Origin: Pseudomonas fontis
GTDB taxonomy: Bacteria; Pseudomonadota; Gammaproteobacteria; Pseudomonadales; Pseudomonadaceae
NCBI RefSeq assembly: GCF_028656955.1
Contig: NZ_JAMDGY010000046.1
Coordinates: forward strand, 1 to 39,054
Reading direction: 5' to 3'
Length of the DNA: 39,054 nt
Shown: in pieces, positions 7,992 through 16,682 of the stretch
How positions within the stretch are numbered: position 1 is the stretch's first letter
Layout of the letters: each line of letters begins with the position of its first letter
Notes under the pieces: model-generated
Told to the model about the DNA's origin: nothing
What the model saw: only the letters and a program-made list of their open reading frames with translations
Databases searched by the model: none
Translations under genes and position numbers: made by a program

Positions 7992-8828
7992 ATGTCGAAA
8001 TCTTCCTACTTCGCCCCCCACGGCGGGCACCCGGCTCAAACCGAGCTGCTGACAGACCGTGCGATGTTCACCGAAGCCTATGCCGTCATCCCGAAAGGCG
8101 TGATGCGCGACATCGTTACCAGCCATCTGCCCTTCTGGGACAAGATGCGCATGTGGGTCATCGCCCGCCCACTGACCGGTTTCTCGGAAACCTTCTCGCA
8201 GTACATCGTCGAGCTGAAGCCAGAAGGCGGCAGCGAGCGTCCTGAGCTGGACAAGAACGCCGAAGCAGTACTGTTCGTTGTCGAGGGTGAAGTCGATATC
8301 ACCCTGCAAGGCAAGCCGTACACCCTCAAACCAGGTGGCTACGCCTTCATTCCGCCGGCTGCCGACTGGAGCCTGCGCAACAACAGCAACGCCAACGTGA
8401 CCTTCCACTGGATCCGCAAGCACTACCAGGAAGTCGAAGGCCTGGCCCATCCGGAAGCGTTCGTCACCAACGAACAAGACGTTGAGCCAATCCCGATGCC
8501 GGGCACCGACGGCGCGTGGGTCACCACCCGCTTCGTCGACATGGCCGACATGCGCCACGACATGCACGTGAACATCGTTACCTTCCAGCCAGGCGGCACC
8601 ATTCCGTTCGCTGAAACCCACGTCATGGAACACGGCCTGTACGTTCTGGAAGGTAAAGCGGTCTATCGCCTGAACCAGGACTGGGTCGAAGTGGAAGCCG
8701 GTGACTTCATGTGGCTGCGCGCCTTCTGCCCGCAAGCCTGCTACTCCGGTGGCCCGGCGCCATTCCGCTACCTGCTGTACAAGGATGTAAACCGCCACAT
8801 GAACCTGGTGCTCAACCCTAAGCGTTAA
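7992..8828 (+). CDS. allE: (S)-ureidoglycine aminohydrolase, bicupin
   Basis: A 278-residue bicupin protein matching the AllE/UGlyAH family, which converts (S)-ureidoglycine to (S)-ureidoglycolate plus ammonia in allantoin breakdown. Two cupin barrels are visible: one around residues 75-125 (AVLFVVEGEVDITLQGKPY, then LKPGGYAFIPP) and one around 190-265 (FQPGGTIPFAETHVMEHGLY, then EAGDFMWLRAF). In the family the second barrel binds Mn through the E/H/H/Q set of that segment. The ATG at 7992 is the first good start and the ribosome site is weak. No other allantoin gene lies nearby, so it is an orphan pathway step here. Its downstream product is a glyoxylate precursor, which may explain its place near glc. 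Confidence 0.85.
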   Translation: MSKSSYFAPHGGHPAQTELLTDRAMFTEAYAVIPKGVMRDIVTSHLPFWDKMRMWVIARPLTGFSETFSQYIVELKPEGGSERPELDKNAEAVLFVVEGEVDITLQGKPYTLKPGGYAFIPPAADWSLRNNSNANVTFHWIRKHYQEVEGLAHPEAFVTNEQDVEPIPMPGTDGAWVTTRFVDMADMRHDMHVNIVTFQPGGTIPFAETHVMEHGLYVLEGKAVYRLNQDWVEVEAGDFMWLRAFCPQACYSGGPAPFRYLLYKDVNRHMNLVLNPKR

Positions 8829-8848
8829 GCCCAGGCTTCATCCGCGAC

Positions 8849-8881
8849 TGAAAAACCCGTCCCCGCGAGACGGGTTTTTCA
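8849..8881. terminator. Bidirectional terminator between allE and prpD
   Basis: An AAAAACCCGT/ACGGGTTTTT stem (arms 8851-8860 and 8870-8879, extendable by two pairs) with a 9-base loop. A/T tracts on both sides let it serve convergent allE and prpD. Confidence 0.9.
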
Positions 8882-8893
8882 TTTCTGGCGCCT

Positions 8894-10378
8894 TCAGATT
8901 ACAAACAGGTCCATGAACCGGTGCACCGCAGTGGCTTCAAGCTGCGCCTGGTCCTTGCACAAGGCAAAGATCTGCGCCGAACGCTGCGCGGTAAAACGCG
9001 TGGCCAGGTTGGCCTTGAACTTGTCTTCCAGCAGCGGGATCCCCTCCTCCCGGCGCCGGCGGTGACCAATCGGGTACTCCACCGTCACCTTCTCGGTGCT
9101 CGATCCATCGTTGAAGAACACCTGCACCGCGTTGGCAATCGAGCGCTTGTCGGCTTCGAGGTATTCGCGGCTGAAACGCGGCTCCTCGACAATCTCCATC
9201 TTCTCGCGCAGGCGGTCGATGATCGGGTGCGCGGCATGGAAGTCATCCTCGTACTGCTCCGCCACCAGGTTGCCGAAGGCCAGCGGCACGGCCGTCATGT
9301 ACTGGATGCAGTGGTCGCGGTCCGCCGCGTTGGCCAGTTTGCCGACCTTGGAGATGATGCGGATGGCCGACTCATGGGTGGTGATCACGATGCGTGCGAT
9401 CTCATGCAGGCGGTTGCGCACCTGCGGGTGCAGGGTCACCGCCGCCTCGCAGGCGGTCTGGGCGTGGAACTCGGCCGGGAAGCTGATCTTGAACAGCACG
9501 TTCTCCATCACGTAGCTGCCATAGGCCTGCGGCACGCTGAAGGCGCGCTGGCCTTCGGGCTTGAGCGCCAGGTCCTTGTTGGTGTGGCTGAACAATACGT
9601 CGTAGAAGCCCCACTGCGGCGCAGTCAACACGCCCGGGATGCCCATCTCGCCGCGCAAGGCGATGTCGGCCAGGCGCACGCCTCGGCTTGACGCATCCCC
9701 GGCAGCCCACGACTTGCGCGAGCCGGCATTCGGTGCATGGCGATAAGTGCGCAGCGCCTGGCCATCGACGAAGGCATGCGACAGCGCCGCCAGCAGTTGC
9801 TCGCGATCTGCCCCGAGCAACTTGGCGCAGACCGCCGTGGACGCGACCTTGACCAGCAACACGTGATCCAGGCCGACCCGGTTGAAGGAGTTTTCCAGCG
9901 CCAGCACGCCCTGGATCTCGTGGGCCATGATCATCGCTTCAAGCACCGTGCGCAGGGTCAGCGGCGCTTCGCCATTGGCGACGCGTTTCTGTGACAGGTG
10001 ATCGGCCAGCGCCAGGATCCCGCCCAGGTTGTCCGAGGGGTGCCCCCACTCTGCCGCAAGCCAGGTGTCGTTGTAGTCCAACCAGCGCACGATGCAGCCG
10101 ATGTCCCAGGCGGCCTTGACCGGGTCGAGCCGAAAGCTCGTGCCCGGCACCCGCGCGCCGTGGGGCACCACGGTGCCTTCCACCAGCGGCCCGAGGTGCT
10201 TGGTGCACTCCGGGAAGCGCAACGCCAGCAGGCCACAACCCAGCGTGTCGATCAGGCAGTTGCGCGCCGTATCCAGCGCCTGGGCCGACTCGACCCGGTA
10301 GTTGAGGACATAATCGGCGATGTCCTGCAGTACCCGGTCGTAGTCGGGGCGGTTGTTCAGATCAACGTTGGCACTCAT
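8894..10378 (-). CDS. prpD: 2-methylcitrate dehydratase PrpD
   Basis: A 494-residue MmgE/PrpD-family enzyme that dehydrates 2-methylcitrate to cis-2-methylaconitate without an iron-sulfur cluster. The WLDYNDTWLAAEWGHPSDN segment near residues 98-117, the LENSFNRVGLDHVLLVK segment, YRHAPNAGSRKSWAAGDA, and the C-terminal DRDHCIQYM and YPIGHRRRR motifs are those of enterobacterial PrpD. The ATG at 10378 is preceded by GAGAG. It is the last gene of the prp operon, 54 bases after prpF. AcnD and PrpF in the same operon catalyse the same overall step by another route, so the pathway has two dehydratases here. Confidence 0.92.
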   Translation of the reverse strand: MSANVDLNNRPDYDRVLQDIADYVLNYRVESAQALDTARNCLIDTLGCGLLALRFPECTKHLGPLVEGTVVPHGARVPGTSFRLDPVKAAWDIGCIVRWLDYNDTWLAAEWGHPSDNLGGILALADHLSQKRVANGEAPLTLRTVLEAMIMAHEIQGVLALENSFNRVGLDHVLLVKVASTAVCAKLLGADREQLLAALSHAFVDGQALRTYRHAPNAGSRKSWAAGDASSRGVRLADIALRGEMGIPGVLTAPQWGFYDVLFSHTNKDLALKPEGQRAFSVPQAYGSYVMENVLFKISFPAEFHAQTACEAAVTLHPQVRNRLHEIARIVITTHESAIRIISKVGKLANAADRDHCIQYMTAVPLAFGNLVAEQYEDDFHAAHPIIDRLREKMEIVEEPRFSREYLEADKRSIANAVQVFFNDGSSTEKVTVEYPIGHRRRREEGIPLLEDKFKANLATRFTAQRSAQIFALCKDQAQLEATAVHRFMDLFVI

Positions 10379-10432
10379 TTCACATCTCTCTGTTGACGTT
10401 GGAAAAAACGTAGCAGGGAGCCGGCGCCGGTT

Positions 10433-11629
10433 TCAGGGTTGGAAGGTATCGCCGGGGACGCGTACCCAGCCCTCCATCAATACCCGCGCGCTGCGGCTCA
10501 TGATTGCTTTGGTGACCGTCCATTCGCCATTCACCTGCTGCGCCTCGGCGCCAACGCGCAAGGTGCCCGAGGGGTGGCCGAAACGTACGGCACTGCGCTC
10601 ACCACCACCGGCGGCGAGGTTGACCAGGGTGCCGGGGATGGCCGCAGCAGTGCCGATGGCCACGGCAGCGGTGCCCATCATGGCGTGGTGCAGCTTGCCC
10701 ATGGACATGGCGCGTACCAGCAGGTCGATGTCCCTGCCGGCCACGGCCTTGCCACTGGACGACAGGTAGTCGGCGGGCTTGGCGACGAAGGCCACTTTCG
10801 GCGTGTGCTGGCGGTTGGCGGCGGCGTCCAGGTGCTTGATCAGGCCCATGCGCAGGGCGCCGTGGGCACGGATGGTTTCGAAGCGCGCCAGGGCGGCCGG
10901 GTCGCTGTTGATCGCCTCCTGCAGCTCGGTCCCGGTGTAGCCGATGGCCTCGGCCTCGACGAAGATGGTCGGGATGCCGGCGTTGATCAGGGTCACCTTG
11001 AGGGTGCCGATACCTGGCACGTCAAGGTCGTCGATCAAGTTGCCGGTGGGGAACATCGAGCCGCCGGCACCGTCTTCATCGGCGGCCGGGTCGAGGAATT
11101 CAAGTTGCACTTCAGCGGCCGGGAAGGTCACGCCGTCGAGTTCGAAGTCGCCGGTTTCCTGCACTTCACCCGCGGTGACCGGGACGTGGGCAATGATCGT
11201 CTTGCCGATGTTGGCCTGCCAGATGCGCACGGTGGCGATGCCGTTGTGCGGGATGCGGGTGGGGTCGACCAGGCCTGCGCTGATGGCGAAGGAGCCGACG
11301 GCTGCCGAGAGGTTGCCGCAGTTGCCGCTCCAGTCGACGAAGGCCTTGTCGATGGCGACCTGGCCGAACAGGTAGTCGACGTCATGTTCGGGCTTGATGC
11401 TGCGCGAAAGGATGACGGTCTTGCTGGTGCTGGAGGTGGCACCGCCCATGCCGTCGATCTGCTTGCCGTACGGGTCGGGGCTGCCGATCACCCGCAGCAG
11501 CAAGGCATCGCGGGCGGCGCCGGGCAGCTGGGCCGCTTCGGGCAGGTCCTGAAGGTTGAAGAACACACCTTTGCTGGTGCCGCCACGCAGGTAGGTGGCG
11601 GGGATTTTGATCTGGGGTACGTGGGCCAT
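10433..11629 (-). CDS. prpF: 2-methylaconitate cis-trans isomerase PrpF
   Basis: A 398-residue protein of the PrpF family (diaminopimelate-epimerase-like fold), which isomerises the 2-methylaconitate formed by AcnD so that the aconitase step can proceed. The N-terminal PATYLRGGTSKGVFFN, GGATSSTSKTVIL, and DWSGNCGNLSAAVG (carrying the family cysteine) segments are typical. The ATG at 11629 has AGGA about 10 bases upstream and matches the family length. A longer in-frame extension runs into the REP region and is not credible. It lies between acnD and prpD in the same transcript, and a REP pair separates it from acnD. Confidence 0.92.
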   Translation of the reverse strand: MAHVPQIKIPATYLRGGTSKGVFFNLQDLPEAAQLPGAARDALLLRVIGSPDPYGKQIDGMGGATSSTSKTVILSRSIKPEHDVDYLFGQVAIDKAFVDWSGNCGNLSAAVGSFAISAGLVDPTRIPHNGIATVRIWQANIGKTIIAHVPVTAGEVQETGDFELDGVTFPAAEVQLEFLDPAADEDGAGGSMFPTGNLIDDLDVPGIGTLKVTLINAGIPTIFVEAEAIGYTGTELQEAINSDPAALARFETIRAHGALRMGLIKHLDAAANRQHTPKVAFVAKPADYLSSSGKAVAGRDIDLLVRAMSMGKLHHAMMGTAAVAIGTAAAIPGTLVNLAAGGGERSAVRFGHPSGTLRVGAEAQQVNGEWTVTKAIMSRSARVLMEGWVRVPGDTFQP

Positions 11630-11661
11630 GGAATGCTGATCCTGACTTGTAGGGGAACAAC

Positions 11662-11752
11662 CCTGTGGGAGCTGGCCTTGCCAGCGATGCGGACACCGCA
11701 ATCATGCTGACAAGCCATCGATATCATCGCCGGCAAGGCCGGCTCCCACAGG
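11662..11752. repeat. Inverted REP pair between acnD and prpF
   Basis: Arms 11662-11689 and 11725-11752 (28 bp, about two mismatches) carry the GGGAGC-GGCCTTGCC core. They lie inside a co-directional operon, so the hairpin would sit within the polycistronic message. Confidence 0.85.
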
Positions 11753-11779
11753 AAGCCGGCCTCTCTGGCCATGGGGCAA

Positions 11780-14368
11780 TCAAGCCACCGCCGACTCCAG
11801 GAAGTCCTGGGCAAAGCGCTGCAACACGCCCCCGGCTTCATAGATCGAGACTTCTTCAGCAGTGTCCAGGCGGCAGGTCACCGGCACCTCCAACTGCTCC
11901 CCGTTACGCCGGGTAATCACCAGCGTCAGCGTCGCCCGTGGCGTACGCTCGCCCACCACGTCATAGGTCTCGGTGCCGTCGATGCCCAGGGTCTTGCGGT
12001 TGACGCCGGCCTTGAACTCCAGCGGCAACACACCCATGCCCACCAGGTTGGTGCGGTGGATGCGCTCGAAGCCCTCGGCAACGATCGCTTCCACACCCGC
12101 CAGACGCACGCCCTTGGCCGCCCAGTCGCGCGACGAACCCTGGCCGTAATCGGCGCCCGCCACGATGATCAGCGGCTGCTTGCGCTCCATGTAGGTCTCG
12201 ATGGCTTCCCACATGCGCGTCACCTTGCCTTCCGGCTCGACCCGCGCCAGCGAGCCCTGCACCACCTTGCCATTCTCCAGCACCATCTCGTTGTACAGTT
12301 TCGGGTTGGCAAAGGTCGCGCGCTGGGCCGTCAGGTGGTCGCCACGGTGGGTGGCGTAGGAGTTGAAGTCCTCCTCCGGCAGGCCCATTTTCGCCAGGTA
12401 CTCACCCGCCGCGCTGTCGAGCATGATCGCGTTGGACGGCGACAGGTGGTCCGTGGTGATGTTGTCCGGCAGCACCGCCAGCGGTCGCATGCCCTTGAGC
12501 GTACGCTCGCCGGCCAACGCGCCTTCCCAGTACGGCGGACGACGGATATAGGTGCTCATTTCGCGCCAGTCGTACAACGGGGTGACTTTCGGCCCGGTGT
12601 CTTCCTGCACCGCAAACATCGGAATGTAGACCTGGCGGAACTGCTCCGGCTTCACCGCAGCCTTCACCACCGCGTCGATCTCCTCATCGCTCGGCCAGAT
12701 GTCCTTCAGGCGGATTTCCTTGCCATCGACCACGCCCAGCACATCCTTCTCGATATCGAAACGGATGGTTCCGGCAATGGCGTAGGCCACCACCAGCGGC
12801 GGCGAGGCCAGGAAGGCCTGCTTGGCATACGGGTGGATACGCCCGTCGAAGTTGCGGTTACCCGAAAGCACCGCCGTGGCGTACAGGTCACGGTCGATGA
12901 TTTCCTGCTGGATCACCGGGTCCAGCGCACCGGACATGCCGTTGCAGGTGGTGCAGGCAAACGCCACGATGCCAAAACCAAGCTGCTCCAGCTCGTCGTC
13001 CAGGCCGGCTTCCTTCAGGTACAGGGCAACGGTCTTGGAACCCGGCGCCAGCGAGGACTTGACCCACGGTTTGCGGACCAGGCCGAGCTTGTTGGCATTG
13101 CGTGCGATCAGGCCGGCGGCGATCACGTTGCGCGGGTTGCTGGTGTTGGTGCAGCTGGTGATGGCGGCAATGATCACCGCGCCGTCGGGCATCTGCCCCG
13201 GCACGTCATCCCACTGCCCGGCAATGCCCTTGCTGGCCAGGTCGCTGGTGGCGACACGGGCGTGCGGGTTGGACGGGCCGGCCATGTTGCGCACAACGCT
13301 GGACAGGTCGAAACGCAGCACGCGCTCGTATTCGGCATTGACCAGGCTGTCGGCCCAGAGGCCGGCGACCTTGGCGTAGGTTTCCACCAGCTTGACCTGC
13401 TCGTCTTCACGACCGGTGAGCTTGAGGTAGTCGATGGTCTGCTGGTCGATGGCGAACATCGCCGCCGTGGCGCCATATTCCGGGGCCATGTTGGAGATGG
13501 TGGCGCGGTCACCCAGGGTCAGCGCGCGAGCGCCTTCGCCGTGGAACTCCAGGTAGGCACCAACGACCTTCTGCTGGCGCAGGAACTCGGTCAGGGCCAG
13601 CACCACGTCAGTGGCGGTAATGCCCGGTTGCGGCTTGCCGGTAAGCTCGACGCCGACGATCTCCGGCAGGCGCATCCACGAGGCGCGGCCGAGCATGACG
13701 TTTTCCGCCTCAAGGCCGCCAACACCGATGGCGATCACGCCCAGGGCGTCGACGTGCGGGGTGTGGCTGTCGGTGCCGACGCAGGTGTCGGGATAGGCCA
13801 AGCCATGCTCGGCGTGAATCACCGGGGACATTTTCTCCAGGTTGATCTGGTGCATGATGCCGTTGCCGGGCTGGATCACGTCGACGTTCTTGAACGCCTT
13901 CTTGGTCCAGTTGATGAAGTGGAAGCGGTCTTCGTTGCGACGGTCTTCGATGGCGCGGTTCTTTTCGAACGCTTGCGGGTCGAAACCGCCGCATTCCACG
14001 GCCAGCGAGTGGTCGACGATCAATTGCACCGGCACCACCGGGTTGACCTGGGCCGGGTCGCCACCGCCATCGGCGATGGCGTCACGCAGGCCGGCGAGGT
14101 CGACCAGGGCGGTCTGCCCGAGGATGTCGTGGCACACCACGCGGGCCGGGAACCAGGGGAAGTCGAGGTCGCGCTTGCGCTCGATCAACTGGCCCAGCGA
14201 GGCATTGAGGGTGGCAGGGTCGCAGCGGCGCACGAGGTTCTCGGCGAGCACGCGGGAGGTGTACGGCAGTTGGTCATAGGCACCGGGCTTGATCGCCTCG
14301 ACTGCCGCACGGGCGTCGAAGTAATCCAGGCGGGTGCCGGGCAGCGGTTTGCGAAATTCAGTGTTCAT
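11780..14368 (-). CDS. acnD: Fe/S-dependent 2-methylcitrate dehydratase AcnD
   Basis: An 862-residue aconitase-superfamily enzyme acting on 2-methylcitrate. The cluster ligands are C406 (SCTNTSNP), C472 and C475 (CTTCNGMSGALDP). The swivel domain carries GADYGQGSSRDWAAKG and GFERIHRTNLVGMGVLP. Neighbouring prpF and prpC identify it as AcnD rather than housekeeping AcnA. The ATG at 14368 gives the normal length. Five extra codons upstream are possible but lack support. A complete open frame exists on the opposite strand over the whole gene, a codon-bias artefact. Confidence 0.92.
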   Translation of the reverse strand: MNTEFRKPLPGTRLDYFDARAAVEAIKPGAYDQLPYTSRVLAENLVRRCDPATLNASLGQLIERKRDLDFPWFPARVVCHDILGQTALVDLAGLRDAIADGGGDPAQVNPVVPVQLIVDHSLAVECGGFDPQAFEKNRAIEDRRNEDRFHFINWTKKAFKNVDVIQPGNGIMHQINLEKMSPVIHAEHGLAYPDTCVGTDSHTPHVDALGVIAIGVGGLEAENVMLGRASWMRLPEIVGVELTGKPQPGITATDVVLALTEFLRQQKVVGAYLEFHGEGARALTLGDRATISNMAPEYGATAAMFAIDQQTIDYLKLTGREDEQVKLVETYAKVAGLWADSLVNAEYERVLRFDLSSVVRNMAGPSNPHARVATSDLASKGIAGQWDDVPGQMPDGAVIIAAITSCTNTSNPRNVIAAGLIARNANKLGLVRKPWVKSSLAPGSKTVALYLKEAGLDDELEQLGFGIVAFACTTCNGMSGALDPVIQQEIIDRDLYATAVLSGNRNFDGRIHPYAKQAFLASPPLVVAYAIAGTIRFDIEKDVLGVVDGKEIRLKDIWPSDEEIDAVVKAAVKPEQFRQVYIPMFAVQEDTGPKVTPLYDWREMSTYIRRPPYWEGALAGERTLKGMRPLAVLPDNITTDHLSPSNAIMLDSAAGEYLAKMGLPEEDFNSYATHRGDHLTAQRATFANPKLYNEMVLENGKVVQGSLARVEPEGKVTRMWEAIETYMERKQPLIIVAGADYGQGSSRDWAAKGVRLAGVEAIVAEGFERIHRTNLVGMGVLPLEFKAGVNRKTLGIDGTETYDVVGERTPRATLTLVITRRNGEQLEVPVTCRLDTAEEVSIYEAGGVLQRFAQDFLESAVA

Positions 14369-14433
14369 GGCACAGGGACTCAATCACGGTAAGGTCGGTG
14401 GCAGAAGCATTCCAGCCACAGGCGTCGCACCCT

Positions 14434-14520
14434 CTGTGGGAGCCGGCCTTGCCGGCGAAGACATCAACGCGGTGTCAGCTGAATCGCGCTGTTTGCATCG
14501 CTGGCAAGGCCAGCTCCCAC
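14434..14520. repeat. Inverted REP pair between prpC and acnD
   Basis: Arms at 14434-14458 (CTGTGGGAGCCGGCCTTGCC onward) and 14496-14520 (near complement with CTGGCAAGGCCAG) form an imperfect hairpin. This is the second REP pair inside the prp operon. Confidence 0.8.
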
Positions 14521-14558
14521 CCAGGGCACACACTCCAGTGCTGAAGGTTCAGCCAGTC

Positions 14559-15686
14559 TCAGCGTTGCTCGATTGGCACGAACTTGCGCTGTTCAACGCC
14601 GACATACTCGGCGCTCGGACGGATGATGCGGTTGTTGGCACGCTGCTCGAACACATGCGCCGCCCAGCCAGTCAGGCGCGAGCAGACGAAAATCGGCGTG
14701 AACAGCTTGGTCGGGATACCCATGAAGTGGTACGCCGAGGCATGGTAGAAGTCGGCATTGGGGAACAGTTTCTTCTGCTCCCACATGGTCTTGTCGATGG
14801 CCTCGGACACCGGGTACAGCACGCTGTCACCCACCTCGTCGGCCAACTGCTTGGCCCAGCCCTTGATCACTTCGTTGCGCGGGTCGGACTCTTTGTAGAT
14901 GGCATGGCCAAAGCCCATGATCTTGTCTTTGCGCGCCAACATGTCCAGGGTGCCGCTGACCGCTTCCTGAGGGGTCTGGAAGCGCTCGATCATTTCCATC
15001 GCCGCCTCGTTGGCGCCGCCATGCAGCGGGCCGCGCAGCGAGCCAATGGCCGCAGTGACGCAGGAATACAGGTCCGACAGGGTCGAGGCACAGACCCGCG
15101 CGGTAAAGGTCGAGGCGTTGAACTCGTGTTCCGCGTAGAGGATCAGCGAAACGTTCATCACCTTCACGTGCAGCTCGCTCGGTTTCTTGCCGTGCAGCAG
15201 GTGCAGGAAGTGCCCGCCCAGGGTATCTTCGTCACTGACGCAATCGATGCGCACGCCATGGTGGCTGAAGCGATACCAGTAGCACATGATCGCCGGGAAC
15301 ACGGCCAGCAGACGATCGGTCTTGTCGTGTTGCAGATCGAAGGTCAGCTCCGGCTCCAGGGTGCCCAGCACCGAGCAACCGGTGCGCATCACGTCCATCG
15401 GGTGGGCCGTGACCGGAATGCGCTCCAACACTTCCTTCAACGCCTGCGGCAGGTCGCGCAGGGCCTTGAGCTTGTGCTTGTACTCGCCTAGCTCGGCCTT
15501 GCTCGGCAGCTCGCCATACAGCAGCAGGTAGGCCACTTCCTCAAACTCGGCGCCTGCCGCCAGGTCACGTACGTCATAGCCACGGTAGGTCAGCCCGGCA
15601 CCCGCCTGGCCCACGGTCGACAGTGCGGTTTGCCCGGCCACCTGGCCACGCAGGCCGGCACCACTGAGTACTTTTGCTTCGGCCAT
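14559..15686 (-). CDS. prpC: 2-methylcitrate synthase PrpC
   Basis: A 375-residue citrate-synthase-family enzyme condensing propionyl-CoA with oxaloacetate. The catalytic triad typical of the family is visible: H222 (PLHGGANE), H261 (GFGHAIYK) and D312 (NADFYHAS). The short length and operon context point to methylcitrate rather than citrate synthase. The ATG at 15686 has GGAGA 7 bases upstream. It follows prpB after 105 bases and precedes acnD after a REP-containing gap. Confidence 0.93.
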   Translation of the reverse strand: MAEAKVLSGAGLRGQVAGQTALSTVGQAGAGLTYRGYDVRDLAAGAEFEEVAYLLLYGELPSKAELGEYKHKLKALRDLPQALKEVLERIPVTAHPMDVMRTGCSVLGTLEPELTFDLQHDKTDRLLAVFPAIMCYWYRFSHHGVRIDCVSDEDTLGGHFLHLLHGKKPSELHVKVMNVSLILYAEHEFNASTFTARVCASTLSDLYSCVTAAIGSLRGPLHGGANEAAMEMIERFQTPQEAVSGTLDMLARKDKIMGFGHAIYKESDPRNEVIKGWAKQLADEVGDSVLYPVSEAIDKTMWEQKKLFPNADFYHASAYHFMGIPTKLFTPIFVCSRLTGWAAHVFEQRANNRIIRPSAEYVGVEQRKFVPIEQR

Positions 15687-15791
15687 TGCTTTTCTCCACT
15701 CTTGAATTTGTTATGGAAACTTGCAGTCATCACGGTTGGGGCCGCGCGGCGACCCATCGCGGCACACGGCCGCGTCTACAAAAAATGCTGT

Positions 15792-16682
15792 TCAGCCCTT
15801 CTTCTGGGCGAACAGGGCGTCGAGGCTCTGCTCGAACGCGTGGTAGTTGATGGCGTCGTACAGCTCCATGCGCGTCTGCATGGTGTCGATGACGTTCTTC
15901 TGCGTGCCGTCGCGGCGCAGCGAGGTATAGACGTTTTCGGCAGCCTTGTTCATCGCCCGGAAGGCCGACAGCGGGTACAGCACCAGCGATACGTCGACCG
16001 AGGCCAGCTCTTCGGTGGTGTACAGCGGGGTCGCGCCGAATTCGGTGATGTTGGCCAGGATCGGCGCCCGCACGCGGTCGGCGAAGGTCTTGTACATCGC
16101 CAGTTCGGTGATGGCTTCCGGGAAGATCATGTCGGCACCGGCCTCGATGCACGCGGCAGCGCGGTCCAGGGCGGCGTTCAGGCCTTCAACGGCCAGCGCG
16201 TCGGTACGCGCCATGATCACGAAGCTGTCGTCAGTACGCGCGTCGACGGCGGCCTTGATGCGGTCGACCATTTCCTGCTGGGTGACGATTTCCTTGTTCG
16301 GACGATGCCCGCAGCGCTTGGCGCCGACCTGGTCCTCGATATGGATCGCCGCCGCGCCGAACTTGATCATCGACTTGACGGTACGCGCCACGTTGAACGC
16401 CGAAGCGCCAAAGCCGGTGTCAACGTCCACCAGCAGCGGCAGGTCGCAGACATCGGTGATGCGTCGCACATCAGTGAGCACGTCGTCCAGCCCGGTGATG
16501 CCCAGGTCCGGCAAGCCCAGCGAGCCTGCGGCCACGCCGCCGCCCGACAGGTAGATCGCCTTGAAACCGGCACGCTTGGCCAGCAGTGCGTGGTTGGCGT
16601 TGATCGCACCGACCACCTGCAACGGATGCTCAGCGGCTACTGCGTCACGGAAACGCTGGCCTGGACTGCTTTTCTGACTCAT
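15792..16682 (-). CDS. prpB: 2-methylisocitrate lyase PrpB
   Basis: A 296-residue lyase of the isocitrate lyase/PEP mutase superfamily that splits 2-methylisocitrate into pyruvate and succinate. The signature K122-R-C124-G-H126 holds the catalytic cysteine. VDVDTGFG near 85-92 provides the Mg-binding aspartates and NANHALLAKRAGF the N-terminal barrel strand. Its ATG overlaps the stop of the upstream gntR gene (ATGA, 16679-16682), with GAGGTGA just upstream, so regulator and enzyme genes are coupled. It is the first enzyme gene of the operon. Confidence 0.94.
   Translation of the reverse strand: MSQKSSPGQRFRDAVAAEHPLQVVGAINANHALLAKRAGFKAIYLSGGGVAAGSLGLPDLGITGLDDVLTDVRRITDVCDLPLLVDVDTGFGASAFNVARTVKSMIKFGAAAIHIEDQVGAKRCGHRPNKEIVTQQEMVDRIKAAVDARTDDSFVIMARTDALAVEGLNAALDRAAACIEAGADMIFPEAITELAMYKTFADRVRAPILANITEFGATPLYTTEELASVDVSLVLYPLSAFRAMNKAAENVYTSLRRDGTQKNVIDTMQTRMELYDAINYHAFEQSLDALFAQKKG

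Noticed and set aside
7878..8798. A 306-codon minus-strand frame opposite allE
   Set aside because: Antisense to a clear bicupin gene, and a mirror artefact of codon bias.
11771..14392. An 873-codon open frame on the + strand opposite acnD
   Set aside because: It is exactly antisense to a recognised aconitase-family gene. Its composition (rich in H, Q, G, R, V) is that of a GC-rich mirror frame, with no domain.
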